Shown one piece after another: positions 1 through 12,802 of a DNA stretch of 64,000 nt; position 1 is the stretch's first letter, and each line of letters starts with the position of its first letter. The translations under genes were made by a program, and so were the position numbers. The stretch spans positions 744,001-808,000 of the forward strand of contig NC_135033.1 of the NCBI RefSeq assembly GCF_051020975.1, read 5' to 3'. Source of the DNA: Osmia lignaria lignaria. Taxonomy: Eukaryota > Arthropoda > Insecta > Hymenoptera > Megachilidae. Under the pieces are notes generated by a model. It ran no database searches. It worked only from the letters and a program-made list of their open reading frames with translations, and was not told where the DNA came from.

Positions 1-512
1 TACATTGATCTGTGGGACCGAATCAGTATATTACGTTATATCTAGTGTAGATATGGTAACAATCACATTGGTACTAAATGTAGGTACAGAGATCAGTTGG
101 AATGTATCACTATACGACATTATGTCTAATGTAGATATAGTAATAATGATATTGTTATTATATGTACATTCATCTGTGGGAATGAATCAGTATATTACAT
201 TATATCGAATGTAGATATAGTGCTAATGATATTGTTACTAAATGTACATTGACCTGTGGGTAGCAATCAGTATATTACATTATATCTATTGTAGATATGG
301 TAATAATGGCATTGGTACTAAATGTAGGTACATTGATCTGCTGGAATGTATTACTATATGACATTATATCTAATGTAGATATAGTAATAACGATATTGTT
401 ATTAAATGTACATTGATCTGTTGGAACGAATAAGTATATTACATTATATCAAATGTAGATATAGTACTAATGATATTGTTACTATATGTACATTGATCTG
501 TGGGTAGAAATC

Positions 513-1235
513 AGTATATTACATTATATCTAGTGTAGATATGGCAATAATGACATCGGTAATAAATGTAGGTACATTGGTCTGTTGCAATGTATCAGTA
601 TATGACATTATATCTAATGTAGATATGGTAATAAAGATATTGTTATTAAATGTACATTGATCTGTGGGAGGGAATCAGTATATTACATTATATCTAATGT
701 AGATATGGTAATAATGATTTTGTTGTTAAATGTACATTACATATCGCATGTAGACATAGTACCAATGTTAATGTTAGTAAATGAACATTGATCTGTGGGA
801 ACGAATTCGTATATTACATTATGTCTAACGTAGATATGGTAATAATGATATTGTTTTTAAATGTGCATTACATATTTAATGTGGATATAGTGCTAATGAT
901 ATTGTTATTAAATGTGCATTGATCTGTGGGTAGCAATCAGTTTATTACAATATATCCCATGTAGATGTAGTAACAAGATATTGTTATTAAATGTACATTG
1001 ATCTGAGGGAATGAATCAGTATATTACGTTATATCAAATGTACATATAGCACTAATGATATTGTTATTATATGTACATTGATCTGTGGGATCGAATCAGT
1101 ATATTACGTTATATCTAGTGTAGATATGGTAACAATCACATTGGTACTAAATGTAGGTACATAGATCTGTTGGAATGTGTCACTATACGACATTACGTCT
1201 AATGTAGATATAGTAATAATGATATTGTTATTAAA
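513..1235 (+). repeat. Higher-order block, repeated at +1852 bp
   Basis: This stretch of about 720 bp recurs at roughly 2365-3087 with a constant offset of 1852 bp, checked at three points. It is marked by the diagnostic string ATGGCAATAATGACATCGG (541 and 2393). The second copy recurs again after the 2766-bp insertion (from 13147). It contains both 80-bp and 51-bp monomers in the same order. Boundaries are approximate, because outside the block the similarity falls back to the general monomer level. Confidence 0.8.
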
Positions 1236-2226
1236 TGTACATTGATCTGTGGGAATGAGTCAGTATATTACATTATATCGAATGTAGATATAGTACTAAT
1301 GATATTGATATTAAATGTACATTGATCTGTTGGAATGTATCTGCATATGACATTCCATATCGAATGTGGATATAGTACCAATGATATTGTTATTAAATGT
1401 ACATTGATCTGCGGGAAGGAATCAGTATATTACATTATATCTAATGTAGATATGGTAATAATGATATTGTCATTAAATGTACATTGATCTGTGGGAATGA
1501 ATCTGCATATTTCATTATATCGAATGTAGATATAGTGGTAATGATATTGTTACTAAATGTACATTGACCTGTGGGTAGCAATCAGTATATTACATTATAT
1601 CTATTGTAGATATGGTAATAATGACATTGGTACTAAATGTAGGTACATTGATCTGCTGGAATGTATTACTATATGACATTATATCTATTGTAGATATAGT
1701 ACTAATGATATTGTTATTAAATGTACATTGATCTGTTGGAATGTATTTGCATATGACATTACATATCGAATGTGGATATAGTACCAATGATATTGTTATT
1801 AAATGTACATTGACCTGTGGGAATGAATCAGTATATTACGTTATATCAAAAGTACATATAGCACTAATGATATTGTTATTATATGTACATTGATCTGTGG
1901 GATCGAATCAGTATATTACGTTATATCTAGTGTAGATATGGTAACAATCACATTGGTACTAAATGTAGGTACATAGATCTGTTGGAATGTGTCACTATAC
2001 GACATTACGTCTAATGTAGATATAGTAATAATGATATTGTTATTATATGTACATTCATCTGTGGGAATGAATCACTATATCGCATTATATCGAATGTAGA
2101 TATAGTACCAATGATATTGTAATTCAATGTAAATTGATCTGGGGGAAGGAATCAGTATATTACATTATGTCCAACGCAGATATATTAATAATGGCATTGT
2201 TTGTAAATGTATATTACATATCTAAT

Positions 2227-3233
2227 GTAGATATGGTACTAATAATAGTGTTATTCAATGTACATTGATCTGTGGGAATGAATCTGTATATTTCATTATA
2301 TCGAATGTAGATGTGGTGCTAATGATATTGTTATTAAATGAACATTGATCTGTGGGAAGGCATCCGTATATTACATTATATCTAGTGTAGATATGGCAAT
2401 AATGACATCGGTAATAAATGTAGGTACATTGATCTGTTGCAATGTATCAGTATATGACATTATATCTAATGTAGATATGGTAATAAAGATATTGTTATTA
2501 AATGTACTATGATCTGTGGGAGGGAATCAGTATATTACATTATATCTAATGTAGATATGGTAATAATGATTTTGTTGTTAAATGTACATTACATATCGCA
2601 TGTAGACATAGTACCAATGTTAATGTTATTAAATGAACATTGATCTGTGGGAACGAATTCGTATATTACATTATGTCTAATGTAGATATGGTAATAATGA
2701 TATTGTTTTTAAATGTGCATTACATATTTAATGTGGATATAGTGCTAATGATATTGTTATTAAATGTGCATTGATCTGTGGGTAGCAATCAGTATATTAC
2801 AATATATCCCATGTAGATGTAGTAACAAGATATTGTTATTAAATGTACATTGATCTGAGGGAATGAATCAGTATATTACGTTATATCAAATGTACATATA
2901 GCACTAATGATATTGTTATTATATGTACATTGATCTGTGGGATCGAATCAGTATATTACGTTATATCTAGTGTAGATATGGTAACAATCACATTGGTACT
3001 AAATGTAGGTACATAGATCTGTTGGAATGTATCACTATACGACATTATGTCTAATGTAGATATAGTAATAATGATATTGTTATTATATGTACATTCATCT
3101 GTGGGAATGAATCAGTATATTACATTATATCGAATGTAGATATAGTGCTAATGATATTGTTACTAAATGTACATTGACCTGTGGGTAGCAATCAGTATAT
3201 TACATTATATCTATTGTAGATATGGTAATAATG
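2227..3233 (+). repeat. Paralogue of 12993-13999 and empty site for the 2766-bp insertion
   Basis: This block of about 1.0 kb matches 12993-13999 at a constant offset of 10766 bp (checked at 2227 and 2381). Its left end runs uninterrupted through TCTAATGTAGATATGGTACT, whereas the copy starting at 12993 is split there by the insertion. It therefore shows the pre-insertion sequence and confirms that only GTAG was duplicated. Similarity drops near 3233/13999, where the next monomers differ. Confidence 0.8.
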
Positions 3234-6200
3234 AAATTGGTACTAAATGCTCGTACATTGATCTGTTGGAACGAATAAGTATATTACATTATATCAAATG
3301 TAGATATAGTACTAATGATATTGTTACTATATGTACATTGATCTGTGGGTAGAAATCAGTATATTACATTATATCTAATGTGGATATGGTAATAATAATA
3401 TTGCTATTAATTGTACATTACATATCGAACGTAAATATAGTACCAATGATATTGTTATTAAATGTACATTGATCTGTGGGAATGAATCAGTAAATTACGT
3501 TATATCTACTGTAGGTATGGTAATAATGAAATTGGTACTAAATGCACGTACATTCATCTGTTGGAACGAATAGGTATATTACATTATATCAAATGTAGAT
3601 ATAGTACTAATGATATTGTTATTATATGTACATGGATCTGTGGGAAGGAATCAGTATATTACATTATATCGAATGTAGATATGGTAAAATTGAAATTGTT
3701 TTTAAGACTACATTACATACCTAATGTAGATATAGTACGAATGATGTTGTTATTAAATGTACATTGATCTGTGGGAATGAATCACTATATTGCATTATAT
3801 CGAATGTAGATATAGTACCAATGATATTGTAATTCAATGTAAATTGATCTGGGGGAAGGAATCAGTATATTACATTATGTCCAACGCAGATATATTAATA
3901 ATGGCATTGTTTGTAAATGTATATTACATATCTAATGTAGATATAGTACTAATAATATTGTTATTAAATGGACATTGATCTGTGGGAATGAATCTGTATA
4001 TTACGTTATATCAAATGTACATATAGCACTAATGATATTGTTATTATATGTACATTGATCTGTGGGATCGAATCAGTATATTACGTTATATCTAGTGTAG
4101 ATATGGTAACAATCACATTGGTACTAAATGTAGGTACATAGATCTGTTGGAATGTATCACTATACGACATTATGTCTAATGTAGATATAGTAATAATGAT
4201 ATTGTTATTAAATGTACATTCATCTGTGGGAATGAATCAGTATATTGCATTATATCGAATGTAGATATAGTGCTAATGATATTGTTACTAAATGTACATT
4301 GACCTGTTGGTAGCAATCAGTATATTACATTATATCTAATGTATATATGGTAATAATGATTTTCTTGTTAAATGTACATTACATATCTAATGTAGATATA
4401 GTAATAATGATATTGTTATTAAATGTACATTGATCTGTGGGAATGAGTCAGTATATTACATTATATCGAATGTAGATGTAGTACTAATGATATTGTTATT
4501 AAATGTACCTTGATCTGTTGGAATGTATCTGCGTATGACATTACATATCGAATGTGGATATAGTACCAATGATATTGTTATTAAATGTACATTGATCTGC
4601 GGGAAGGAATCAGTATATTACATTATATCTAATGTAGATATGGTAATAATGATATTATCATTAAATGTACATTGATCTGTGGGAATGAATCTGTATATTT
4701 CATTATATCGAATGTAGATGTGGCGCTAATGATATTGTTATTATATGTACATTGATCTGTGGGATCGAATCAGTATATTACGTTATATCTAGTGTAGATA
4801 TGGTAACAATCACATTGGTACTAAATGTAGGTACATAGTTCTGTTGGAATGTATCACTATACGACATTATGTCTAATGTAGATATAGTAATAATGATATG
4901 GTTATTAAATGTACATTCATCTGTGGGAATGAATCAGTATATTACATTATATCGAATGTAGATATAGTGCTAATGATATTGTTACTAAATGTACATTGAC
5001 CTGTGGGTAGCAATCAGTATATTACATTATATCTATTGTAGATATGGTAATAATGGCATTGGTACTAAATGTAGGTACATTGATCTGCTGGAATGTATTA
5101 CTATATGACATTATATCTAATGTAGATATAGTAATAACGATATTGTTATTAAATGTACATTGATCTGTGGGAATGAGTCAGTATATTACATTATATCGAA
5201 TGTAGATATAGTACTAATGATATTGTTATTAAATGTACATTGATCTGTTGGAATGTATCTGCATATGACATTACATATCGAATGTGGATATAGTACCAAT
5301 GATATTGTTATTAAATGTACATTGATCTGCGGGAAGGAATCAGTATATTACATTACATCTAATGTAGATACGGTAATAATGATATTGTCATTAAATGTAC
5401 ATTGATCTGTGGGAATGAATCTGTATATGGCATTACACCTAATGTAGATATGGTAATAATGATATTGTAATTGAATGTACACTACATATCTAATGTAGAT
5501 ATAGTACCAATGATATTGTTATTACATGCACCTTGATCTGTGGGAATGAATCAGTATATTACATTATATGGAACGTTGATATGGTAATAATGATTTTGTT
5601 GTTAAATGTACATTGATCTGTGGGACCGAATCAGTATATTACGTTATATCTAGTGTAGATATGGTAACAATCACATTGGTACTAAATGTAGGTACATAGA
5701 TCTGTTGGAATGTATCACTATACGACATTATGTCTAATGTAGATATAGTAATAATGATATTGTTATTATATGTACATTCATCTGTGGGAATGAATCAGTA
5801 TATTACATTATATCGAATGTAGATATAGTGCTAATGATATTGTTACTAAATGTACATTGACCTGTGGGTAGCAATCAGTATATTACATTATATCTATTGT
5901 AGATGTGGTAATAATGACATTGGTACTAACTGTAGGTACATTGATCTGCTGGAATGTATTACTATATGACATTATATCTAATGTAGATATAGTAATAACG
6001 ATATTGTTATTAAATGTACATTGATCTGTGGGATTGAATCTGTATATGACATTATACCTAATGTAGATATGGTAATAATGATATTGTTATTAAATGTACA
6101 TTGATCTGTGGGAATGAATCTGTATATGACACTATATCTAATGCAGATATAGTAATAATGATATTGTTATTAAATGTACATTGATCTGTGGGAAGCAATC

Positions 6201-7839
6201 AGTATATTACAATATATCCCATGTAGATGTAGTAACAAGATATTGTTATTAAATGTACATTGATCTGTGGGAATGAATCTGTATATTACGTTATATCAAA
6301 TGTACATATAGCACTAATGATATTGTTATTATATGTACATTGATCTGTGGGATCGAATCAGTATATTACGTTATATCTAGTGTAGATATGGTAACAATCA
6401 CATTGGTACTAAATGTAGGTACATAGATCTGTTGGAATGTATCACTATACGACATTATGTCTAATGTAGATATAGTAATAATGATATTGTTAATAAATGT
6501 ACATTCATCTGTGGGAATGAATCAGTATATTACATTATATCGAATGTAGATATAGTGCTAATGATATTGTTACTAAATGTACATTGACCTGTTGGTAGCA
6601 ATCAGTATATTACATTATATCTATTGTAGATATGGTAATAATGAAATTGGTACTAAATGCTCGTACATTGATCTGTTGGAACGAATAAATATATTACATT
6701 ATATCAAATGTAGATATAGTACTAATGATATTGTTATTAAATGTACATTGACCTGTGGGAATGAATCAGTATATTACATTATATCTATTGTAGATATGGT
6801 AATAATGAAATTGGTGCTAAATGCACGTACATTGATCTGTTGGAACGAATAAGCATATTAAATTATATCAAATGTAGATATAGTACTAATGATATTGTTA
6901 TTATATGTACATTGATCTGTGGGCAGAAATCAGTATATTACATTATATCTAATGTGGATATGGTAATAATAATATTGTTATTAATTGTACATTACATATC
7001 GAATGTAAATATAGTACCAATGATATTGTTATTAAATGTACATTGATCTGTGGGAACGAATCAGTATGCTACAATATATCGAATGTAGATATAGTACTAA
7101 TGATATTGTTATGAAATGTACATTGATCTGTGGGAATGAATCTGTATATGACATTATACCTAATGTAGATATAGTAATAACGATATTGTTATTAAATGTA
7201 CATTGATCTGTGGGAATGAATCTGTATATGACATTGTATCTAATGTATATATGGTAATAATGATTTTGTTGATAAATGTACATTACATATCTAATGTGGA
7301 CATAGTGCAAATGATATTGTTATTAAATGTACATTGATCTGTGGGAATGAATCTGTATATGACATTGTATCTAATGTATATATGGTAATAATGATTTTGT
7401 TGTTAAATGTACATTACATATCTAATGTAGACATAGTGCAAATGATATTGTTATTAAATGTACATTGATCTGTGGGAATGAATCAGTAAATTACGTTATA
7501 TCTACTGTAGGTATGGTAATAATGAAATTGGTACTAAATGCACGTACATTGATCTGTTGGAACGAATAAGTATATTACATTATATCAAATGTAGATATAG
7601 TACTAATGATATTGTTATTATATGTACATGGATCTGTGGGAAGGAATCAGTATATTATATTATATCTAATGTATATATGGTAATAATGATTTTGTTGTTA
7701 AATGTACATTACATATCTAATGTAGATATAGTAATAATGATATTGTTATTAATTGTACTTTGATCTGTGGGAATGAATCACTATATTGCATTATATCGAA
7801 TGTAGATATAGTACTAATGATATTGTTATTAAATGTACA

Positions 7840-10226
7840 TTGATCTGTGGGAATGAATCACTATATTGCATTATATCGAATGTAGATATAGTACCAATGA
7901 TATTGTAATTCAATGTAAATTGATCTGGGGGAAGGAATCAGTATATTACGTTATGTCCAACGCAGATATATTAATAATGGCATTGTTTGTAAATGTATAT
8001 TACATATCTAATGTAGATATAGTACTAATAATATTGTTATTAAATGGACATTGATCTGTGGGAATGAATCTGTATATTACGTTATATCAAATGTACATAT
8101 AGCACTAATGATATTGTTATTATATGTACATTGATCTGTGGGATCGAATCAGTATATTACGTTATATCTAGTGTAGATATGGTAACAATCACATTGGTAC
8201 TAAATGTAGGTACATAGATCTGTTGGAATGTATCACTATACGACATTATGTCTAATGTAGATATAGTAATAATGATATTGTTATTATATGTACATTCATC
8301 TGTGGGAATGAATCAGTATATTACATTATATCGAATGTAGATATAGTGCTAATGATATTGTTACTAAATGTACATTGACCTGTGGGTAGCAATCAGTATA
8401 TTACATTATATCTATTGTAGATATGGTAATAATGACATTGGTACTAACTGTAGGTACATTGATCTGCTGGAATGTATTACTATATGACATTATATCTAAT
8501 GTAGATATAGTAATAACGATATTGTTATTAAATGTACATTGATCTGTGGGAATGAGTCAGTATATTACATTATATCGAATGTAGATATAGTACTAATGAT
8601 ATTGTTATTAAATGTACATTGATCTGTTGGAATGTATCTGCATATGACATTACATATCGAATGTGGATATAGTACCAATGATATTGTTATTAAATGTACA
8701 TTGACCTGTGGGAATGAATCAGTATATTACGTTATATCAAAAGTACATATAGCACTAATGATATTGTTATTATATGTACATTGATCTGTGGGATCGAATC
8801 AGTATATTACGTTATATCTAGTGTAGATATGGTAACAATCACATTGGTACTAAATGTAGGTACATAGATCTGTTGGAATGTGTCACTATACGACATTACG
8901 TCTAATGTAGATATAGTAATAATGATATTGTTATTAAATGTACATTGATATGTGGGAATGAATCACTATATCGCATTATATCGAATGTAGATATAGTACC
9001 AATGATATTGTAATTCAATGTAAATTGATCTGGGGGAAGGAATCAGTATATTACATTATGTCCAACGCAGATATATTAATAATGGCATTGTTTGTAAATG
9101 TATATTACATATCTAATGTAGATATAGTACTAATAATATTGTTATTAAATGGACATTGATCTGTGGGAATGAATCTGTATATTACGTTATATCAAATGTA
9201 CATATAGCACTAATGATATTGTTATTATATGTACATTGATCTGTGGGATCGAATCAGTATATTACGTTATATCTAGTGTAGATATGGTAACAATCACATT
9301 GGTACTAAATGTAGGTACATAGATCTGTTGGAATGTATCACTATACGACATTATGTCTAATGTAGATATAGTAATAATGATATTGTTATTATATGTACAT
9401 TCATCTGTGGGAATGAATCAGTATATTACATTATATCGAATGTAGATATAGTGCTAATGATATTGTTACTAAATGTACATTGACCTGTGGGTAGCAATCA
9501 GTATATTACATTATATCTATTGTAGATATGGTAATAATGACATTGGTACTAACTGTAGGTACATTGATCTGCTGGAATGTATTACTATATGACATTATAT
9601 CTAATGTAGATATAGTAATAACGATATTGTTATTAAATGTACATTGATCTGTGGGAATGAGTCAGTATATTACATTATATCGAATGTAGATATAGTACTA
9701 ATGATATTGTTATTAAATGTACATTGATCTGTTGGAATGTATCTGCATATGACATTACATATCGAATGTGGATATAGTACCAATGATATTGTTATTAAAT
9801 GTACATTGACCTGTGGGAATGAATCAGTATATTACGTTATATCAAAAGTACATATAGCACTAATGATATTGTTATTATATGTACATTGATCTGTGGGATC
9901 GAATCAGTATATTACGTTATATCTAGTGTAGATATGGTAACAATCACATTGGTACTAAATGTAGGTACATAGATCTGTTGGAATGTGTCACTATACGACA
10001 TTACGTCTAATGTAGATATAGTAATAATGATATTGTTATTAAATGTACATTGATATGTGGGAATGAATCACTATATCGCATTATATCGAATGTAGATATA
10101 GTACCAATGATATTGTAATTCAATGTAAATTGATCTGGGGGAAGGAATCAGTATATTACATTATGTCCAACGCAGATATATTAATAATGGCATTGTTTGT
10201 AAATGTATATTACATATCTAATGTAG
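7840..10226 (+). repeat. 1105-bp higher-order tandem repeat
   Basis: Two complete copies (about 7840-8944 and 8945-10049) and the first part of a third (10050-10226) follow each other with an exact 1105-bp period, checked at 7911/9016, 8041/9146 and 8701/9806. The unit contains the distinctive monomers with CAATGTAAATTGATCTGGGG, TTATGTCCAACGCAG and ATATCAAAAGTACATATAG. Copies 1 and 2 differ at scattered single bases, for example ACGTTATGTCC against ACATTATGTCC. The third copy is cut off by the insertion at 10227. The starting phase is arbitrary. Confidence 0.88.
10223..10226. repeat. Target-site duplication GTAG, left copy
   Basis: GTAG stands immediately before the element's first bases TGTTACGT and is repeated directly after its last bases ACGTAACA. 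The uninterrupted paralogue at 2227-2230 has a single GTAG. Confidence 0.9.
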
Positions 10227-10228
10227 TG

Positions 10229-10261
10229 TTACGTTGCGCGTTGCGTGAGCGCGCAACGTAA
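10229..10261. other. GC-rich terminal hairpin
   Basis: A perfect 12-bp stem, TTACGTTGCGCG (10229-10240) with CGCGCAACGTAA (10250-10261), closes a 9-nt loop TTGCGTGAG. It begins two bases inside the element and overlaps the terminal TGTTACGT, so the terminal inverted repeat is itself part of the stem. It stands out sharply in GC from the AT-rich sequence on both sides. If the element is transcribed leftward, this would form the 3' end of the LTR transcript. Confidence 0.8.
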
Positions 10262-10341
10262 AATCAATCATAAATATATTTGTTTTATATATACATAATA
10301 ATTCTTATTTTTGGGCGATGAGAAAGGTATCGCTGCCACCA

Positions 10342-10385
10342 GTTCTGACCGCGTATGACGCGGAAGCGCCCTCTACGGTCAGAAC
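10342..10385. other. 10-bp-stem hairpin with inner GGAA tetraloop stem
   Basis: GTTCTGACCG (10342-10351) is perfectly complementary to CGGTCAGAAC (10376-10385). Inside, CGC (10359-10361) and GCG (10366-10368) pair around GGAA, a GNRA-type tetraloop. The bases just before the inner stem are ATGA, as in the five-copy motif further into the element. It could therefore be a diverged, simpler relative of that motif. Function is unknown. Confidence 0.7.
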
Positions 10386-10508
10386 GAAATTAAAAGACGG
10401 AAAATTTAGATAATATTTATTTCCGTTGGGTTCGTCAGCGCTCTGGGTCCCATACGGGTCCCTCCTTGAAACCTTGTGTTGGTATGCGTGGATTTGAAAT
10501 GTAAAATG

Positions 10509-10529
10509 AAAAAAAAAAAAAAAAAAAAA
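10509..10529 (+). repeat. 21-bp A homopolymer
   Basis: An uninterrupted run of 21 A residues lies inside the insertion. It is too far from either end to be a terminal poly(A) tail of the whole element. It may be a decayed tail of a nested insertion or simple slippage. Its exact length is prone to sequencing error. Confidence 0.85.
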
Positions 10530-10929
10530 GGAAATGATACAAATGAGACTTGAAAGAAATGCGAATGCAATTTAGTGTGCAAAAAGGAAAGTAATTTAAT
10601 TCAAAAATTGACTATCGAAGCTAACAGAACTGAATTTTGAAATGACTAATTGTTTGAATGCTAAAATGATTCTATTAGATTACTGTTAATCACTGTTAAA
10701 TAAATTCAATTGATAACAATACTGTTTAAACAAGGGTAAAGATGCTTAACCTATTACGTTAATAATATAAATGAAAATCGAAAAATGTCTAACCTTTGGT
10801 TTACAATGAGAGCTTCTATTGTGATTATTACGCGTATTTGAGATGCGAAAAATGTATGGTTAATGTAGGACGACTGCCTCGACCTGATAATGAAGAATCG
10901 AATTTTGGGCGGTTTCTATCCGCAAGGAA

Positions 10930-10981
10930 ACGACCTGCATGAAGAGACTCTTATAACCCCCGAAAGGGCCTTACGGGTCGT
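10930..10981. ncRNA. Structured motif copy 1 (putative three-way junction)
   Basis: Outer arms ACGACCTG (10930-10937) and CGGGTCGT (10974-10981) pair over 8 bp including one G-U wobble. The core between them reads C-ATGA, then a small stem AAGA/TCTT around GAC, then ATAAC, then a C-rich/G-rich stem around CGAA, then a short linker. The third stem here is longer than in the other copies (CCC paired with GGG). It was identified only by comparison with the other four copies, and no known RNA family is assigned. Which strand is functional is unknown. On the minus strand the third stem would carry a TTCG-type loop. Confidence 0.6.
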
Positions 10982-11105
10982 CCCTGATAAAATATCTCGC
11001 AGTCGAAACAATCGTTACCCACACACATTCGCGATGATTGGAAAAAGTTCGGAATATTAAAATAGCGAAATATAATATGTTCGGTACCTGAATATGGAAA
11101 CGAGA

Positions 11106-11152
11106 CGATCTAAAATGAAGACACTCTTATAACCCGTAGGCTTAATAGATCG
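11106..11152. ncRNA. Structured motif copy 2 (putative three-way junction)
   Basis: Outer arms CGATCTA (11106-11112) and TAGATCG (11146-11152) are perfectly complementary over 7 bp and unrelated in sequence to the arms of copy 1. The core keeps ATGAAGA, loop CAC, TCTTATAAC, CC-CGTA-GG and CTTAA. Relative to the other copies it has an extra A before ATGA and a CGTA loop in place of CGAA. Confidence 0.6.
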
Positions 11153-11159
11153 CCCGTTT

Positions 11160-12550
11160 TGCCGTGTCTAAATTGGATGCTAATGCCGTGCTCGACAAAT
11201 TAGTACAGAACAGGCTTACCGTGAGAATGTAGAATATTATATATGATATAATCGGTTGTTAATTCGCTGGTTGAACGTTGAAAAATCGCTGGTTGATCTG
11301 GAACACCAAGAAAGGTTGAGAGATCTGTGGCGGCACTTCACTTGTCGCGCGCCCGTTTGTCGTTTGTTGCAAAATTAATAAGACGAACACAAGACGATTA
11401 CGCTCTTCGGAATAATATAATAATAAGCGCGAGTGAATTTAATACGAAAGTTACGCGAACAACGGATTAAAAGAAAGAGAAAAGATAGAGGTTTAATAGT
11501 ATGAAAATGAGTTTAACGTGCGCGTCTCTGAGTTCTTGCCGCGTATCCGGAATTTCACTCTCACGACACTCTGCCTAATCCGTAGGTCTTGCCGCGCAGG
11601 TAAATTACAACGAAGTACGAACGACAACTCTATCTCTAGACGCACGGGCCCCCGTCACGACTTACTCGATTGTTCGACGAAGAGTGATCAGAATCGATCG
11701 CGATACTAGCCGGAAGGGCCCGTCGCGAGGACGATGTCCTGCGTGGGGACATTTCGGCAAATCATAGCGCGTGACGACAGCGTCGCGTGCGTCGCTATTG
11801 GTTAAGCGCGCGTGCCAGCTAAATTCCTCCAGATCATGTTTTCTCTCTTTCTTGGTGTTCCCTCTCTGTCTAACGGCTTTTCGATGTTTCTACGCCGTAG
11901 AATTTCTGGAATGTTCTATTCTCATCGATAATTCCAATATTAGATATGATGTGATTATCAATTAATAGTTTAAATCAGAATTATTGCTATAAACATGAAC
12001 TATATCTGTTGTACTATTAAGTATGAATAATGGACCGGTTATCACGAGGTTTCTTAATTAACAGTTGGCTTGTCCATAATCATTTCGTTCACAGAGAAAT
12101 CGATCAACAATATGGATTACGCCGGTACGCTCGATATAAGGCATTCGGTGTTCGATTGCTATTTTCCAATAACGACAGGTTTCCATTATTAATCGAATAT
12201 TCGTTATTTCAGTTGCGACGTAGTTGCTTCGAGAACGTTCTCGTCATTCGAAAATTAACGTTAGGTTTTCGGTTTCAGGCAAATTCTCGAAATTCGATAC
12301 AAAGACTTTTATTGCCTCGCACGACCCTTTGCCTCTAAACAGTCCTCGAACGCATGCTAGCGTTTGCCTGCAAGGGTTCTCATTCCTCGCTCTCGCATTC
12401 ATACAAATATTCAACGAACTACATTCCTTAGCGTTCTCTCTCCAGCAATCAATTCATACACGCGATCGGGTTAGGGACCGACTGGCGCCCACGCGTGAAA
12501 AAGAGGAGAGTATCGATGTTAATCTCGGTAATAACGTGATCTTTACGTTT
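11160..12550. other. Non-coding interior of the 2766-bp insertion
   Basis: About 1.4 kb of moderate-GC sequence without a recognisable gene. Several overlapping open frames of 63 to 112 codons occur on the plus strand (11518-12562), but they show no family motif, lie in conflicting frames and have no supporting context. TGGCGCCC at 12483-12490 resembles the start of a tRNA-Lys-type primer-binding site but is not preceded by an LTR end. On the minus strand TATATAA occurs at 11243-11237. I see no tandem repeats here. Confidence 0.5.
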
Positions 12551-12552
12551 TT

Positions 12553-12604
12553 GCGCAGTTAGCCCGAGGAGACCCCTACAATGTGAAGCACTGGCTAACC
12601 GCGC
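12553..12604. ncRNA. Structured motif copy 3 (diverged core, longest outer stem)
   Basis: Outer arms GCGCAGTTAGCC (12553-12564) and GGCTAACCGCGC (12593-12604) pair at 11 of 12 positions, with one A-C mismatch. The core is the most diverged: CGAGGAGACCCCTACAAT followed by GTGAAGCACT. AGG/CCT can still form the second stem and ACAAT matches the ATAAC linker position, but the third stem is degraded. Membership in the motif set rests on position and partial core match. Confidence 0.5.
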
Positions 12605-12802
12605 CGCGAACGGTGTTTATGATACTTTTCCTTGGTCGAAGCCGAGTTTTTCTATCACGCGTTTCTGTTACTACGCAGTTGAGCACGACGATAGCTTCAA
12701 GGAGGGGTTTCAACTAAGAAAGGAATTGAGAAATATGAGAAGAATGAAAGAATAGGAAAGACAAAAGTAGAATAATTATAAGCTCAAACCTTTCCCTGCG
12801 CA

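Larger units (their letters stand above)
1..10226 (+). repeat. Satellite array A, ~80-bp AT-rich monomers
   Basis: Continuous head-to-tail satellite. The consensus monomer is 80 bp, begins AATGTACATTGATCTGTGGG and ends ATATTGTTATTA. It has about 22% GC, with roughly 13 G against 5 C on this strand. The long forms carry a GATC inside the GATCTGTGGG segment. Length variants are interspersed: 84 bp (start reads AATGTAGGTACATT), 82 bp (TGTTGGAATGTATCTGCATATG type), 79 bp (AGTAACAAGATATTG type) and 51 bp (ACATTACATATC type, lacking the GATCTGTGGG segment). All units read in one orientation. The array stops inside a monomer at the 2766-bp insertion and resumes in register after it. Short open frames here are repeat-derived and not genes. 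Confidence 0.97.

Noticed and set aside
12483..12490. TGGCGCCC resembling a tRNA-Lys primer-binding site
   Set aside because: It is not preceded by an LTR terminus in CA, the following bases match the tRNA poorly, and no second LTR or internal region follows.
11518..12562. Plus-strand open frames of 63 to 112 codons in the 2766-bp insertion
   Set aside because: They overlap in conflicting frames, show no gag, protease, reverse transcriptase, integrase or transposase motifs, and are of a length expected by chance in this more GC-rich sequence.
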